Made by a program: the position numbers and the translations under genes
From: Flagellimonas sediminis
GTDB lineage: Bacteria > Bacteroidota > Bacteroidia > Flavobacteriales > Flavobacteriaceae
Length of the DNA: 64,000 nucleotides
Assembly (NCBI RefSeq): GCF_010500845.1
Contig: NZ_JAAAMI010000008.1
Location: 1 to 64,000 of the forward strand
Direction of reading: 5' to 3'
Part shown: positions 1-8,419 of the stretch, in pieces
How positions within the stretch are numbered: position 1 is the first letter of the stretch
How the letters are laid out: each line of letters begins with the position of its first letter
Notes under the pieces: model-generated
What the model was told of the DNA's origin: nothing
Databases searched by the model: none
Seen by the model: only the letters and a program-made list of their open reading frames with translations

Positions 1-955
1 CTTCCAAGGTAAGGGTATTTCCACTCAAGCTAAGTGCTTGGTCGTCTGTATTGTCCAAATATCCGCTCAGGTCCACGTTGCCACCGTCCTCAAGGGTCAG
101 GGTGTTGCCGCTCAGGCTCAAGGCCTGGTCATCGGTTCCGCTGTTATTGAAAACGGATAGGTCCACACTGTTACCATCGGCGATGGATAGGGTGTTCCCT
201 GATAGGTTCAAGGTCTGGTCATCGGTATCCGTGTCAATGGAACTGATGTCGATGGTGTTGCCACCGGTGATGCTCAGATCCGTTCCACTCAATGATAGGG
301 TCTGGGCATCCGTGTTCACACCTGAAATATCAATTGTGTTCCCTTCGGAAATCGTCAGGTCGGAACCTAAAATACTCAAGGTCTGGTCATCGGTATCAGT
401 ATCGATACTACTGATATCGATGGTGTTGCCTCCTGTAATGCTCAGATCGGTTCCGCTTAAGGAAAGGGTCTGGGAATCCGTATTGGTATCTATCAGAGCC
501 GCCAAATCAGCCAATGCTACAGAATAGGTATTGCCCTCCGAATCTGTAATGACCAAGTTGGTGTTGGTGCCATCTATTCCAAATGAGGCGACCGTAGTAT
601 TGGTATCCGTTAAGCTATCACTTAAACTACTCAAGTCCACATTGGCACTTCCGCCGTTTTCCAAGGAGAGTGTTAACGTCTTGGAAGTTCCATCAAAGGT
701 GAACCCTGTCAACTTTTGACTATCCGTCGATGTTAATTCCCATGAGTTACCATCCCAAAAGTAAATGGTACCGGTATTGGTATTCACATAAATATCCCCA
801 ATATCGGCACCAGTGGGGCTTACAGCCCCTGGGCTGGAAACATCGGTTCCTTTTAGGACTTCACAATTACATTGATCCTGTAGGGTTACTGTAGTTTGGG
901 AAAAGGCAATTCCTGTAAAAAGTAAAAACAGTAGGGCAACTATGCTCTTTTTCAT
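1..955 (-). CDS. Repeat-rich exported protein, 5' part only (cut by window edge)
   Basis: An uninterrupted reading frame runs from an ATG at 953-955 leftward off the window, giving about 318 residues without a stop. It opens with a clear signal peptide (MKKSIVALLLFLLFTGIAFS), then a stretch with NTNTGTIYFWDGNSW, a motif common in flavobacterial surface proteins. The rest is a degenerate repeat built on units such as DDQTLSLSGNTLTLEDGG, ending in ...IDISSIDTDT or VDLSGY. Such repeats are found in long beta-rich surface proteins of Bacteroidota. The C-terminus, where a T9SS sorting signal would be, lies outside the window. It follows the OmpA-like gene on the same strand but is separated from it by a terminator and about 480 bp, so it is probably its own unit. 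Function beyond a surface or structural role cannot be stated. Confidence 0.85.
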   Translation of the reverse strand, partial: MKKSIVALLFLLFTGIAFSQTTVTLQDQCNCEVLKGTDVSSPGAVSPTGADIGDIYVNTNTGTIYFWDGNSWELTSTDSQKLTGFTFDGTSKTLTLSLENGGSANVDLSSLSDSLTDTNTTVASFGIDGTNTNLVITDSEGNTYSVALADLAALIDTNTDSQTLSLSGTDLSITGGNTIDISSIDTDTDDQTLSILGSDLTISEGNTIDISGVNTDAQTLSLSGTDLSITGGNTIDISSIDTDTDDQTLNLSGNTLSIADGNSVDLSVFNNSGTDDQALSLSGNTLTLEDGGNVDLSGYLDNTDDQALSLSGNTLTLE

Positions 956-1377
956 GAGGTTACTATTGGTTGAGGCTCGGTATTCGTATGTTTTTTGTTG
1001 TTGTAGTTGTTCCATTATTGGCGATTCTGACAAGACAGAACACCTCGAATTTTACAACTCCCTACAAAATTACCTTTACCTATAGGGGTAGAAAATATTT
1101 GTTGTGTACTAGTTAAATCTAACAGTATAGCCACCAAATTCTGAGGTTACTCTTTAAAGTTTTTATCATTTTTTAAGACTGTTCATCGATGAGACCTGAG
1201 AAATACATAGGCTGGAGCCACCTCGATAAGTTTAAAATTGTATATAAAATCTTACATTTTTAAATGCCTATTTAATGTGATATCACTCATTTTCGAACGA
1301 TGTCATTTCAAAACAAATAGATTGAATTGCCAAAAGAAGATTAGAAATAAAGAATTTCGTAAGGTTTGGCCCAAAAC
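956..1377. other. Intergenic region, no gene seen
   Basis: AT-rich spacer between the exported repeat protein and the terminator of the adhesin operon. I see no ORF with coding character, no tRNA and no repeat shared with the rest of the window. The only recognisable signal is the possible promoter at 1065-1094. Confidence 0.6.
1065..1094 (-). promoter_or_regulatory. Possible promoter of the repeat-rich exported protein
   Basis: Read on the minus strand, TAATTTTG (1065-1072) fits the Bacteroidota -7 consensus TAnnTTTG. A TTTC at 1091-1094, 18 nt upstream, is a one-mismatch -33 element. It would give a leader of roughly 100 nt before the start at 955. This is motif evidence only. Confidence 0.35.
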
Positions 1378-1405
1378 AAAATGACCCTCCGAGGAGGGTC
1401 ATTTT
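1378..1405 (-). terminator. Intrinsic terminator of the adhesin-PorP-OmpA operon
   Basis: Inverted repeat with arms AAAATGACCCTC and GAGGGTCATTTT around a short loop, about 30 nt after the stop of the OmpA-like gene. On the minus strand it continues into TTTTGTTTTG, a typical U-rich tail. Confidence 0.8.
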
Positions 1406-1436
1406 AGATCTTTACAAATTGATTGTCAATAATTTA

Positions 1437-3386
1437 TCATTCAAATATGATGAATTCTGAACGTCTGTTCAATTGATGTTGCTCTTCTGAGCAACGAACA
1501 CCGTTCATACATTCATTCACCAAGCGGGTTTCCCCGAATCCTTCTCCTTGAAGTCTATCCTTGGCTATGCCTTTAGAAATCATATACTTAACTGTAGACT
1601 CAGCTCTCTTTTGAGATAACCACAGGTTATAGGCATCATCCCCACGGCTATCAGTATGAGAATTTACCTTGATCTTAAGGCTTGGATATTTTTCCATGGC
1701 CACAATCACTTTCTGAATCTCAATTTCAGCATCGGGCCTGATGTTGTATTTGTTCAAATCGAAATAAATGGTACTTAACTGCAATAGCTTGGCCAAATCG
1801 TCACCGAACCCTCCGGTAACCAAATCCCTTTCCAAATAAAAGTCGATAATCCTTGGCTTTCCATTTGATTTACCCAGATATTCTTCCGCCGGAACATACC
1901 CATCCCTAGATGCCCGAACAAAGTTTCCTTTGGAACAATCCAATTGCAGGAAGTAATTCCCATTCGAATCCGTAATAGTAGAAGAAATCTCGTTGTTCTC
2001 CTCATCGATCACCTTCACGGTGGCACCTGCCAAAACTTCGTTGGAAATGCGATCCCTTACCGTACCCGACACATCCTGGATGCAATCCAATACCAAAGGT
2101 TCGTTTTCCACAAATGAATAGATGTCGTCATCCCCCATACCTCCTTCCCTATTGGAAGAAAAATATCCGGTTTTTCTTTCGGGATCAAAAATAAAAGCGA
2201 AATCATCACTTGGGCCATTGATCGGCTTACCCACATTTACTACTGGCTGGTCATAATCGTCAAAGGCAATCTTAGTGGCAAATACATCCAATCCACCCAA
2301 TTCGAAATGGCCATCAGAAGAAAAATACAAGACCCCATCAGAAGTAATGAAAGGGAAGGTTTCCCTGGCCATGGTGTTGATGTTTTTACCCAAATTTACA
2401 ATGGGTCCATAGGTGCCATCACCAATAATATTGGTCATGAATATATCCGATTGTCCCAAACTTCCGGGCATATCGGAAACAAAATACAATCGTTTTCCAT
2501 CTGGACTCAACGCAGGGTGAGCCACAGAATAAGAATCACTGTTAAATGGTAGTTCTGTAATATTCGTCCATTCACCGTTCACTTTTTCGGCACTGTAAAT
2601 CTTCAATCGGGTAATACCTTCGCCATCCTTGTATTTTTTCCCATCCATGAAATTGTTTCGGGTAAAATACATGGTGTTCCCATCCTTGGTGATTACTGAG
2701 GTGGACTCGTGGAGTCTGGTATTGATCTCGCCCTCTAACTTCATCACATTGTCAGTAGAAGCACTATCCGCATTTACCTTGTATAAATCCAAGAAGTCCC
2801 TAGAATTCCATGTATGGCGGTATCTTGCCAAATTTCCGGTATCACGATCAGAAGCAAAAATGAGCCCCTTTTCGTAATAGGATGCAGCGAAATCAGAGTA
2901 CTTACTATTATAACCAAATGGTTTAACGGTATACCTTCCCGAGTTCTCCTCGATCTTGGTCATATAATCGTCATCAAATCCGCCGGTATAGGAAGCCGTC
3001 ATGCTTTTGAATTCCTCCATTAAGCGAGCTGCTTCATCATAATTGCCAATGGATTTCAAACTTTGGGCGTAACGGAACACATATTCCACTTCCATTTCAT
3101 CTGGAAATTCCCCTTCCAGTTTTTTATAGATTTCCGCTGCTTCTTGGTATTTGGCATTGAAATAATAGGAATTCCCCAATTTCTTCAATAGGTCAGGAGA
3201 AGAATAGCCTTTGTCCAATACTTTTTTATAAATATCGATGGCAGGACTGAAGGAATACTCCCGATAGCGCTCATCGGCCTTCTCTATGGTCCTATCAATC
3301 TTTTTGTCGGGAATGCTGTCCTGGGCGGCCATTTTGGCCACCGAACCTGAAAGTACAATAAGTAAAATGAGTATTCTTTTCAGCAT
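1437..3386 (-). CDS. OmpA-family outer membrane protein with TPR, PD40 propeller and CarboxypepD_reg-like domain
   Basis: 649 residues. A signal peptide ends near AAQ (residues 20-22). TPR-like helices follow (about 30-150), then WD40/PD40-type beta-propeller repeats (about 200-430, units such as SPDGKRLYFVSD and YFSSNREGG). A carboxypeptidase-regulatory-like beta sandwich lies at about 440-520, and a C-terminal OmpA peptidoglycan-binding domain at about 535-649 (IYFDLNKYNIRPDA, then NSHTDSRGDD). This architecture is the partner of PorP/SprF proteins in Bacteroidota. It resembles PorE-type proteins that link T9SS or surface adhesins to peptidoglycan. It is the last gene of the adhesin operon, 11 nt after the PorP/SprF gene, and is followed by a strong terminator. 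The exact role (secretion versus anchoring) is inferred from context. Confidence 0.9.
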   Translation of the reverse strand: MLKRILILLIVLSGSVAKMAAQDSIPDKKIDRTIEKADERYREYSFSPAIDIYKKVLDKGYSSPDLLKKLGNSYYFNAKYQEAAEIYKKLEGEFPDEMEVEYVFRYAQSLKSIGNYDEAARLMEEFKSMTASYTGGFDDDYMTKIEENSGRYTVKPFGYNSKYSDFAASYYEKGLIFASDRDTGNLARYRHTWNSRDFLDLYKVNADSASTDNVMKLEGEINTRLHESTSVITKDGNTMYFTRNNFMDGKKYKDGEGITRLKIYSAEKVNGEWTNITELPFNSDSYSVAHPALSPDGKRLYFVSDMPGSLGQSDIFMTNIIGDGTYGPIVNLGKNINTMARETFPFITSDGVLYFSSDGHFELGGLDVFATKIAFDDYDQPVVNVGKPINGPSDDFAFIFDPERKTGYFSSNREGGMGDDDIYSFVENEPLVLDCIQDVSGTVRDRISNEVLAGATVKVIDEENNEISSTITDSNGNYFLQLDCSKGNFVRASRDGYVPAEEYLGKSNGKPRIIDFYLERDLVTGGFGDDLAKLLQLSTIYFDLNKYNIRPDAEIEIQKVIVAMEKYPSLKIKVNSHTDSRGDDAYNLWLSQKRAESTVKYMISKGIAKDRLQGEGFGETRLVNECMNGVRCSEEQHQLNRRSEFIIFE

Positions 3387-3397
3387 CCTAAACTATA

Positions 3398-4345
3398 TTA
3401 AAAGAATCTTGGTGATACGGTTCTTTGGAAACTCTTCAGCAACTCCACTCTCAAAAATATCTCGAAGGATCCATCGTTGAACTGAGTTCCGCCCAATTCG
3501 GTGGTTTCCCTGTCATACGCCAAACCAACCATCAATTGCTCTGTCAGTTGGAAGCCGACCAAGCCGCTCAAAGCGGCGTCCCAACGGTAAGCGGCTCCAA
3601 AACTGAACTTGTCCGCAAACAAAAAACTAGCGGAAACATCCACTTGCAATGGGGCGCCACCCACCGCCTTGGTCAATAATGCCGGTTTAAACTTCAAGTC
3701 TGGACCCATATCGAATACATAACCGGTAATGAAATAAAAGTTGATGCGCTGGGCCGATAAAAAGTTAACCGAATTACTGGTATTGTCGTTGTCGAAATAT
3801 TCGGTCTCCAAAATATTGGGTGCCGATAAACCTGCATAAAAGGTATCGGTATGGTAGTAAATGCCCAATCCGAAATTGGGCGTGAACTTGTTGTCTATAT
3901 TGTTTTGGTTCACCACTTCTTGATCAAAGTTGCGGAGCCCATTAAAATCCAAACTGATCATATCGCCGCCTGCCTTTAAGCCGAAGGATAACTTGGCATC
4001 CCTGGCAAATTCCAACGTATAGGAAATGGCCGCATCCAAATAGGTCTGTTGCACCACCCCGTCACCAATATTGTCGTTCACCACAGAAATACCATAACCC
4101 AACCTGCTATTCCTGATGGGGGAATGTAGGTTGATAGTAAAGGTCTCTGGAGCACCGTCAAGTCCAACCCATTGGGAACGGTACAATCCGGCAAAACTCA
4201 ATTGCCCGCGAGATCCGGCATATGCAGGGTTTACACTTAATGTATTGTACATATATTGAGTGTATTGGGCATCTTGCTGGGCATATAACCCCACGGAGAT
4301 CATTCCAATAACTATCAACGTAAATAAAAAACGCATTCTTACCAT
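3398..4345 (-). CDS. PorP/SprF family type IX secretion system outer membrane protein
   Basis: 315 residues with a signal peptide (MRFLFTLIVIGMISVGLYAQ) followed by QDAQYTQYMYNTLSVNPAYAGSRG, the hallmark N-terminus of the PorP/SprF family. The remainder is beta-barrel-like with alternating aromatic and polar strands, ending ...SPRFF. SprF-like proteins are dedicated helpers that work with the T9SS to put a neighbouring large adhesin on the cell surface. The gene lies 12 nt downstream of such an adhesin (4358-8026), so that adhesin is its likely client. The start could also be the ATG three codons further in (MRFLF). Confidence 0.92.
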   Translation of the reverse strand: MVRMRFLFTLIVIGMISVGLYAQQDAQYTQYMYNTLSVNPAYAGSRGQLSFAGLYRSQWVGLDGAPETFTINLHSPIRNSRLGYGISVVNDNIGDGVVQQTYLDAAISYTLEFARDAKLSFGLKAGGDMISLDFNGLRNFDQEVVNQNNIDNKFTPNFGLGIYYHTDTFYAGLSAPNILETEYFDNDNTSNSVNFLSAQRINFYFITGYVFDMGPDLKFKPALLTKAVGGAPLQVDVSASFLFADKFSFGAAYRWDAALSGLVGFQLTEQLMVGLAYDRETTELGGTQFNDGSFEIFLRVELLKSFQRTVSPRFF

Positions 4346-4357
4346 TCTATCAATATG

Positions 4358-7300
4358 TTACCTGCTTATATAGATATATTCGGAATCCGTGAAACTGCCT
4401 TCATCCGTTTCGTAGTTAAAGATATAAAAATACACTCCTGCTGGGAGATAATCGTTGACACTCAAAGAAGACCTTCCTCTTGAACGGCCATCAAAAACAT
4501 TGTTGATGTTATCATAGTTCGTGCCTTCATATACGGCAACACCCCATCTATTGAAAATCTTCAACGTGCTGGATTTGATCCTATCAACACCCCTGATGAA
4601 AAGGAAGTCGTTCTTCAAATCGCCGTTCGGTGTCAGCATTTGGTTCACTTCAATTTTGGAATCGTCATCAATACCATCCACGGTTACCGTCACAATTGCT
4701 GAATCGCAATTTTCAGAATTGGATGCTTCGCAAATCGTATAGCCGATGGTATAGGTACCGTCTTTTGTGCCAGGAATCACCATTACGCTGCCATCTTCAT
4801 TAATGACGAGTTCATCCGTTGGGGTCGATGTTAAAATCACATCATCCAAGGTAACAGATTCACCGTTCAGCGTATCATTACTTAGCACGTTACTGTTTGG
4901 AATGATGCCTTCTGCATCGGCTTCATAACTATCATCCACGGCATCGATAACATTTACCATAGGTTCCGTTACCTCGACTATCACCGAGGCTGTATCACAG
5001 TTTTCCATATTCGCTGCCTCACAAATAGTGTAGTTGATGGTATAGGTGCCTTCGGCCGTACCCGGGCTAACGGTTACACTACCATCTTCATTGATAGTCA
5101 ATTCAGCAGTTGGTGTTGACGACAAAATGACATCTGCCAAAGTCACAGGGGTTCCGTTCAAGGTGTCATTATCCAAAACATTGCTGTCTGTAATCAATCC
5201 GCCATCGGTATCAGCACTGTAAGCATCATCTACTGCATCTATTATATTGGCCATCCCTTCGGCAACCTCCACGGTTACGGTTGCAGTATCACAGTTTTCC
5301 ATATTCGCTGCCTCACAAATGGTGTAGTTAATGGTATAGGTACCTTCAGCAGTACCTGGAGTCACGGTTACACTGCCATCTTCATTGATAGTTAATTCAG
5401 AAGTTGGAGTGGATGTTAAAATAACGTCCTCAAGGGTTACAGATGCCCCATTAAGCGTATCATTATCCAAAACGTTACTACCTGCAATTGCACCGCCAGT
5501 TGTATCCGCATTGTAGGCATCGTCCATGGCGTCAATAACATTCGAGGTGCCTTGTGTCACTTCAACAGTCACGGTTGCCGTATCACAATTGCTTGGATTG
5601 GCTGCTTCGCAAATGGTATAATCGATGGTATAGGTTCCTTCTGCAGTTCCTGGGTTTATGGCTATGGTGCCATCTTCGTTTATGGTCAGCTCAGTAGTTG
5701 GGGTCGATGTCAAAATCACATCCCCCGGAGTTACCGGTGCACCGTTCAAGCTATCGTTGTCCAACACATTGCTGTTTGGAATCACTCCGCTGGCATCGCC
5801 ACTGAACGAATCCTCAACCGCATCGATGACATTCGAGGTGCCTTGGGTCACTTCCACCGTAACGGTTGCCGTGTCACAATTGGTTGGATTGGACACTTCG
5901 CAAATCGTATAGTCAATAGTATAAGTGCCTTCTGCTGTACCTGGGTTTATGGCTATGGTGCCATCCTCGTTGATGGTCAGCTCAGTGGTTGGGGTCGATG
6001 TCAAGATCACTTCCCCAGAAGTAACCGGGGCCCCGTTCAAGGTATCGTTATCCAGCACGTTGCTGTTGGGAATCACTCCGGATGTATTGCCACTAAAGGT
6101 GTCGTCCACCGCATCGATGACATTCGAGGTGCCTTGGGTCACTTCCACCGTAACGGTTGCCGTGTCACAATTGGTTGGATTGGACACTTCGCAAATCGTA
6201 TAATCAATGGTATAAGTACCTTCTGCAGTACCTGGGTTGATGGTAATGGTACCATCTTCGTTGATGGTCAGTTCTGCCGTTGGAGTCGAGGTCAATATCA
6301 CATCTCCTGGAGAAACGGGTGCACCGTTTAAGGTATCGTTATCCAATACATTGCTACCTACAATTCCTTCACCGGTAGTATCGGTACTGAAAGAATCGTC
6401 GACAGCATCAAGAGTATTCGCTCCCACCTGAATGGTTACTGTCGCCGAAGCACAAACATTGGGATCCACAGCAACGTTGCACACTTGATAAACTATTGTT
6501 ACCGTAGTATTGGATTCTTCCAAAGTTGGTGTATAACTCAAGATTCCTGTCTGAGCATCCAGGCCAACAGTACCCAAAGCACTTCCACCAATTTGGGAAA
6601 GGGAAGTTATCCCTACATTGTTCCCATCATTATTAGGCAGAAAATCATCATTTTCCAAAATATTGATGGCTACCTCAGTAAGCGCTGGGGTCGACCCTGA
6701 ATCGTCCATTGCCGTTGCCTTTAATGGATTTGGATCAGTGCCGTTCGGATTTCCATCATTGTCACAATCCAATGCATTCCATTCCGCCGAAGGCGTCAAG
6801 GTTACACTTTCTGGCTTATAATCACATGGATCCAACGGATCGGTGCCATCTTTCTTTTCGTCTTCATTGGTTACCCCATCACCATCGCAATCGGAACTAT
6901 TCCAAGTGGATGACGGACTAACAGATTGGCTTCCCAAAATAAAATCACAAGGATCATTAGGATCGGTGCCATCTTCTTTTTCTTTACCATTGGTCACTCC
7001 ATCGCCGTCACAATCGACGGTCAGGTAGCCACCACTTTGTGGTAAGGTTACATGCTCAGGATTATAATCGCATGGGTCCAAAGGATTGGTGCCGTCTTCC
7101 TTTTCATCACCATTGGTCACTCCATCGCCATCACAGTCCAATTGTTTCCACGAATCTGATGGTTCACAATTTTGATGCTCCCAAACAAAATCACAGGAAT
7201 CCAAAGGATCGGTGCCATCTTCTTTTTCTTTACCATTGGTAACCCCGTCACCATCACAATCCAATTGCTTCCATGCATCGGATGGTGTACAATTTTGATG

Positions 7301-8026
7301 TTCCAAAATAAAATCGCAAGGGTCAAATGGATCCGTTCCATCCTCAACTTCCTTTTCGTTGGTCACCCCATCACCGTCGCAATCCATTTTATTCCAGCTA
7401 TCAGGAACAGTACAGTTTTGATGTTCCACAATCAAATCACATGGATCGAAGGGGTCCGTACCATCCTCAATTTCCTTTTCGTTGGTCACCCCATCACCGT
7501 CACAATCCATTTTTTTCCAGGAATCCGGAACGGTGCAGTTTTGATGTTCCACGATCAAATCACAGGGATTTAATGGATCTGTCCCATCTTCCTTCTCCTT
7601 TTGGTTGGTAACCCCATCCCCATCACAGTCCATATTTTTCCATGCGGTGGTCGGAGCACAATTTTGATGTGCCAAGATAAAATCACATGGGTCATCTGGA
7701 TCAGTGCCGTCCTCTTCTTCCTTGTCACAGCTCACCCCATCACCATCACAATCGGTAACAGAAGTGAACATTATACCAAAAGAATTGGCATGATGGCTAT
7801 CGATACGCTTTTGAAAAGGGTCCCAAAGACCCGAAAGATTCCAAAGGGAATTGTTGGATAATTCACCTACTTGGTACACTTGGTTATCCCAAGAACCATT
7901 AAAAGGCAAAGTATATGAAGGGGCAACACTAAGGGAAGAAAATAGTCCAAAAACCCATAATAGGGCGACAACACGAATATGTCGGACTAGACTGTTCCCA
8001 AGTCTTACAAAAGTAATGTTCTCCAT
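4358..8026 (-). CDS. T9SS-secreted adhesin with thrombospondin type 3 repeats, tandem 97-residue beta domains and gliding-type C-terminal domain
   Basis: 1222 residues. The N-terminal hydrophobic stretch (about 17-40) is a likely signal peptide. From about residue 92 there are eight full and one partial units of about 41 residues beginning DCDGDGVTN.KE.EDGTDP. These are calcium-binding thrombospondin type 3 repeats. After one divergent Ig-like domain come six tandem repeats of 97 residues (DAVDDSFS..., NSNVLDNDTLNG, ELTINEDGT, GTYTIDYTICE, CDTATVTVEV), which resemble bacterial cadherin/VCBS-like modules. The last about 100 residues (MLTPNGDLKNDFLFIRG, FNRWGVAVYEG, LPAGVYFYIF) are a type B T9SS sorting domain (gliding motility-associated C-terminal family). 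It heads an operon with PorP/SprF and OmpA-like genes. Expected location is the cell surface; ligand unknown. Adjacent repeats are nearly identical at DNA level. Confidence 0.92.
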   Translation of the reverse strand: MENITFVRLGNSLVRHIRVVALLWVFGLFSSLSVAPSYTLPFNGSWDNQVYQVGELSNNSLWNLSGLWDPFQKRIDSHHANSFGIMFTSVTDCDGDGVSCDKEEEDGTDPDDPCDFILAHQNCAPTTAWKNMDCDGDGVTNQKEKEDGTDPLNPCDLIVEHQNCTVPDSWKKMDCDGDGVTNEKEIEDGTDPFDPCDLIVEHQNCTVPDSWNKMDCDGDGVTNEKEVEDGTDPFDPCDFILEHQNCTPSDAWKQLDCDGDGVTNGKEKEDGTDPLDSCDFVWEHQNCEPSDSWKQLDCDGDGVTNGDEKEDGTNPLDPCDYNPEHVTLPQSGGYLTVDCDGDGVTNGKEKEDGTDPNDPCDFILGSQSVSPSSTWNSSDCDGDGVTNEDEKKDGTDPLDPCDYKPESVTLTPSAEWNALDCDNDGNPNGTDPNPLKATAMDDSGSTPALTEVAINILENDDFLPNNDGNNVGITSLSQIGGSALGTVGLDAQTGILSYTPTLEESNTTVTIVYQVCNVAVDPNVCASATVTIQVGANTLDAVDDSFSTDTTGEGIVGSNVLDNDTLNGAPVSPGDVILTSTPTAELTINEDGTITINPGTAEGTYTIDYTICEVSNPTNCDTATVTVEVTQGTSNVIDAVDDTFSGNTSGVIPNSNVLDNDTLNGAPVTSGEVILTSTPTTELTINEDGTIAINPGTAEGTYTIDYTICEVSNPTNCDTATVTVEVTQGTSNVIDAVEDSFSGDASGVIPNSNVLDNDSLNGAPVTPGDVILTSTPTTELTINEDGTIAINPGTAEGTYTIDYTICEAANPSNCDTATVTVEVTQGTSNVIDAMDDAYNADTTGGAIAGSNVLDNDTLNGASVTLEDVILTSTPTSELTINEDGSVTVTPGTAEGTYTINYTICEAANMENCDTATVTVEVAEGMANIIDAVDDAYSADTDGGLITDSNVLDNDTLNGTPVTLADVILSSTPTAELTINEDGSVTVSPGTAEGTYTINYTICEAANMENCDTASVIVEVTEPMVNVIDAVDDSYEADAEGIIPNSNVLSNDTLNGESVTLDDVILTSTPTDELVINEDGSVMVIPGTKDGTYTIGYTICEASNSENCDSAIVTVTVDGIDDDSKIEVNQMLTPNGDLKNDFLFIRGVDRIKSSTLKIFNRWGVAVYEGTNYDNINNVFDGRSRGRSSLSVNDYLPAGVYFYIFNYETDEGSFTDSEYIYISR
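5817..6202 (-). repeat. Near-identical tandem coding repeats (291 bp period) in the adhesin
   Basis: Bases 5817-5911 and 6108-6202 are identical over 95 bp at an offset of 291 bp (97 codons), while flanking parts of the same units have diverged. Six units of this period span roughly 4.7-6.4 kb. The pattern fits recent unequal recombination or gene conversion between modules of the adhesin. Confidence 0.85.
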
Positions 8027-8396
8027 AAATGATAAGTTTTGGTCAACTGATCACCATGGCAAAATATAGGTTCCCGTAAGCGTAAGAAATTGGGGTTTCT
8101 TCGTAATTCTAAGTGTTCTTGTGCTTTGACACACCACTTCTCAATTTCGTCACATATTTAAAGCATTTGAAGCTCACTGCCTATTTTAATCGATAAAAGG
8201 CGTATTCCTCATCATTATTGACCATATCTGCTGTTGCAACAAAAAGATAATTGGGGGTATCTCCTGAGAAAGAACAAAAACGGGGGGAAATTACTCCACT
8301 TTTTGGTTCTGAAGAATTTGAACACCTTATTTTTTCCCAATAATATCAACAATTCCCAATCCATTCATAAATGTGGCCCAAAACAGATAATTACCC
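8027..8396. other. Divergent intergenic region upstream of the adhesin operon and prfC
   Basis: About 390 bp lie between the divergent starts at 8026 and 8420. The part read through from 8234 is open in the prfC frame but has no similarity to release factor 3, so I treat it as non-coding. I found no convincing -33/-7 pair for the adhesin side and no repeat or RNA gene. Confidence 0.5.
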
Positions 8397-8404
8397 TATT
8401 TTTG
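8397..8404 (+). promoter_or_regulatory. Possible -7 element of prfC
   Basis: TATTTTTG matches TAnnTTTG and lies 15 nt before the chosen prfC start at 8420. No good -33 TTTG is present at the right distance. It supports the shorter start, because a start at 8234 would lie upstream of it. Confidence 0.35.
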
Positions 8405-8419
8405 CCGAAATTTTTGTTG

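Noticed and set aside
5552..6331. 259-residue plus-strand ORF
   Set aside because: Antisense to the tandem repeats of the adhesin. The repeats keep several frames open at once, and the translated product has no family character.
6690..7750. Regular about 123-bp periodicity resembling a repeat array or CRISPR
   Set aside because: The units are in frame, encode TSP3 repeats and have no identical short repeats with unique spacers. No cas genes are in the window.
8234..8419. Longer start for prfC
   Set aside because: It adds 62 low-complexity residues absent from RF3. The start at 8420 gives the canonical 529 residues and follows a TAnnTTTG box.
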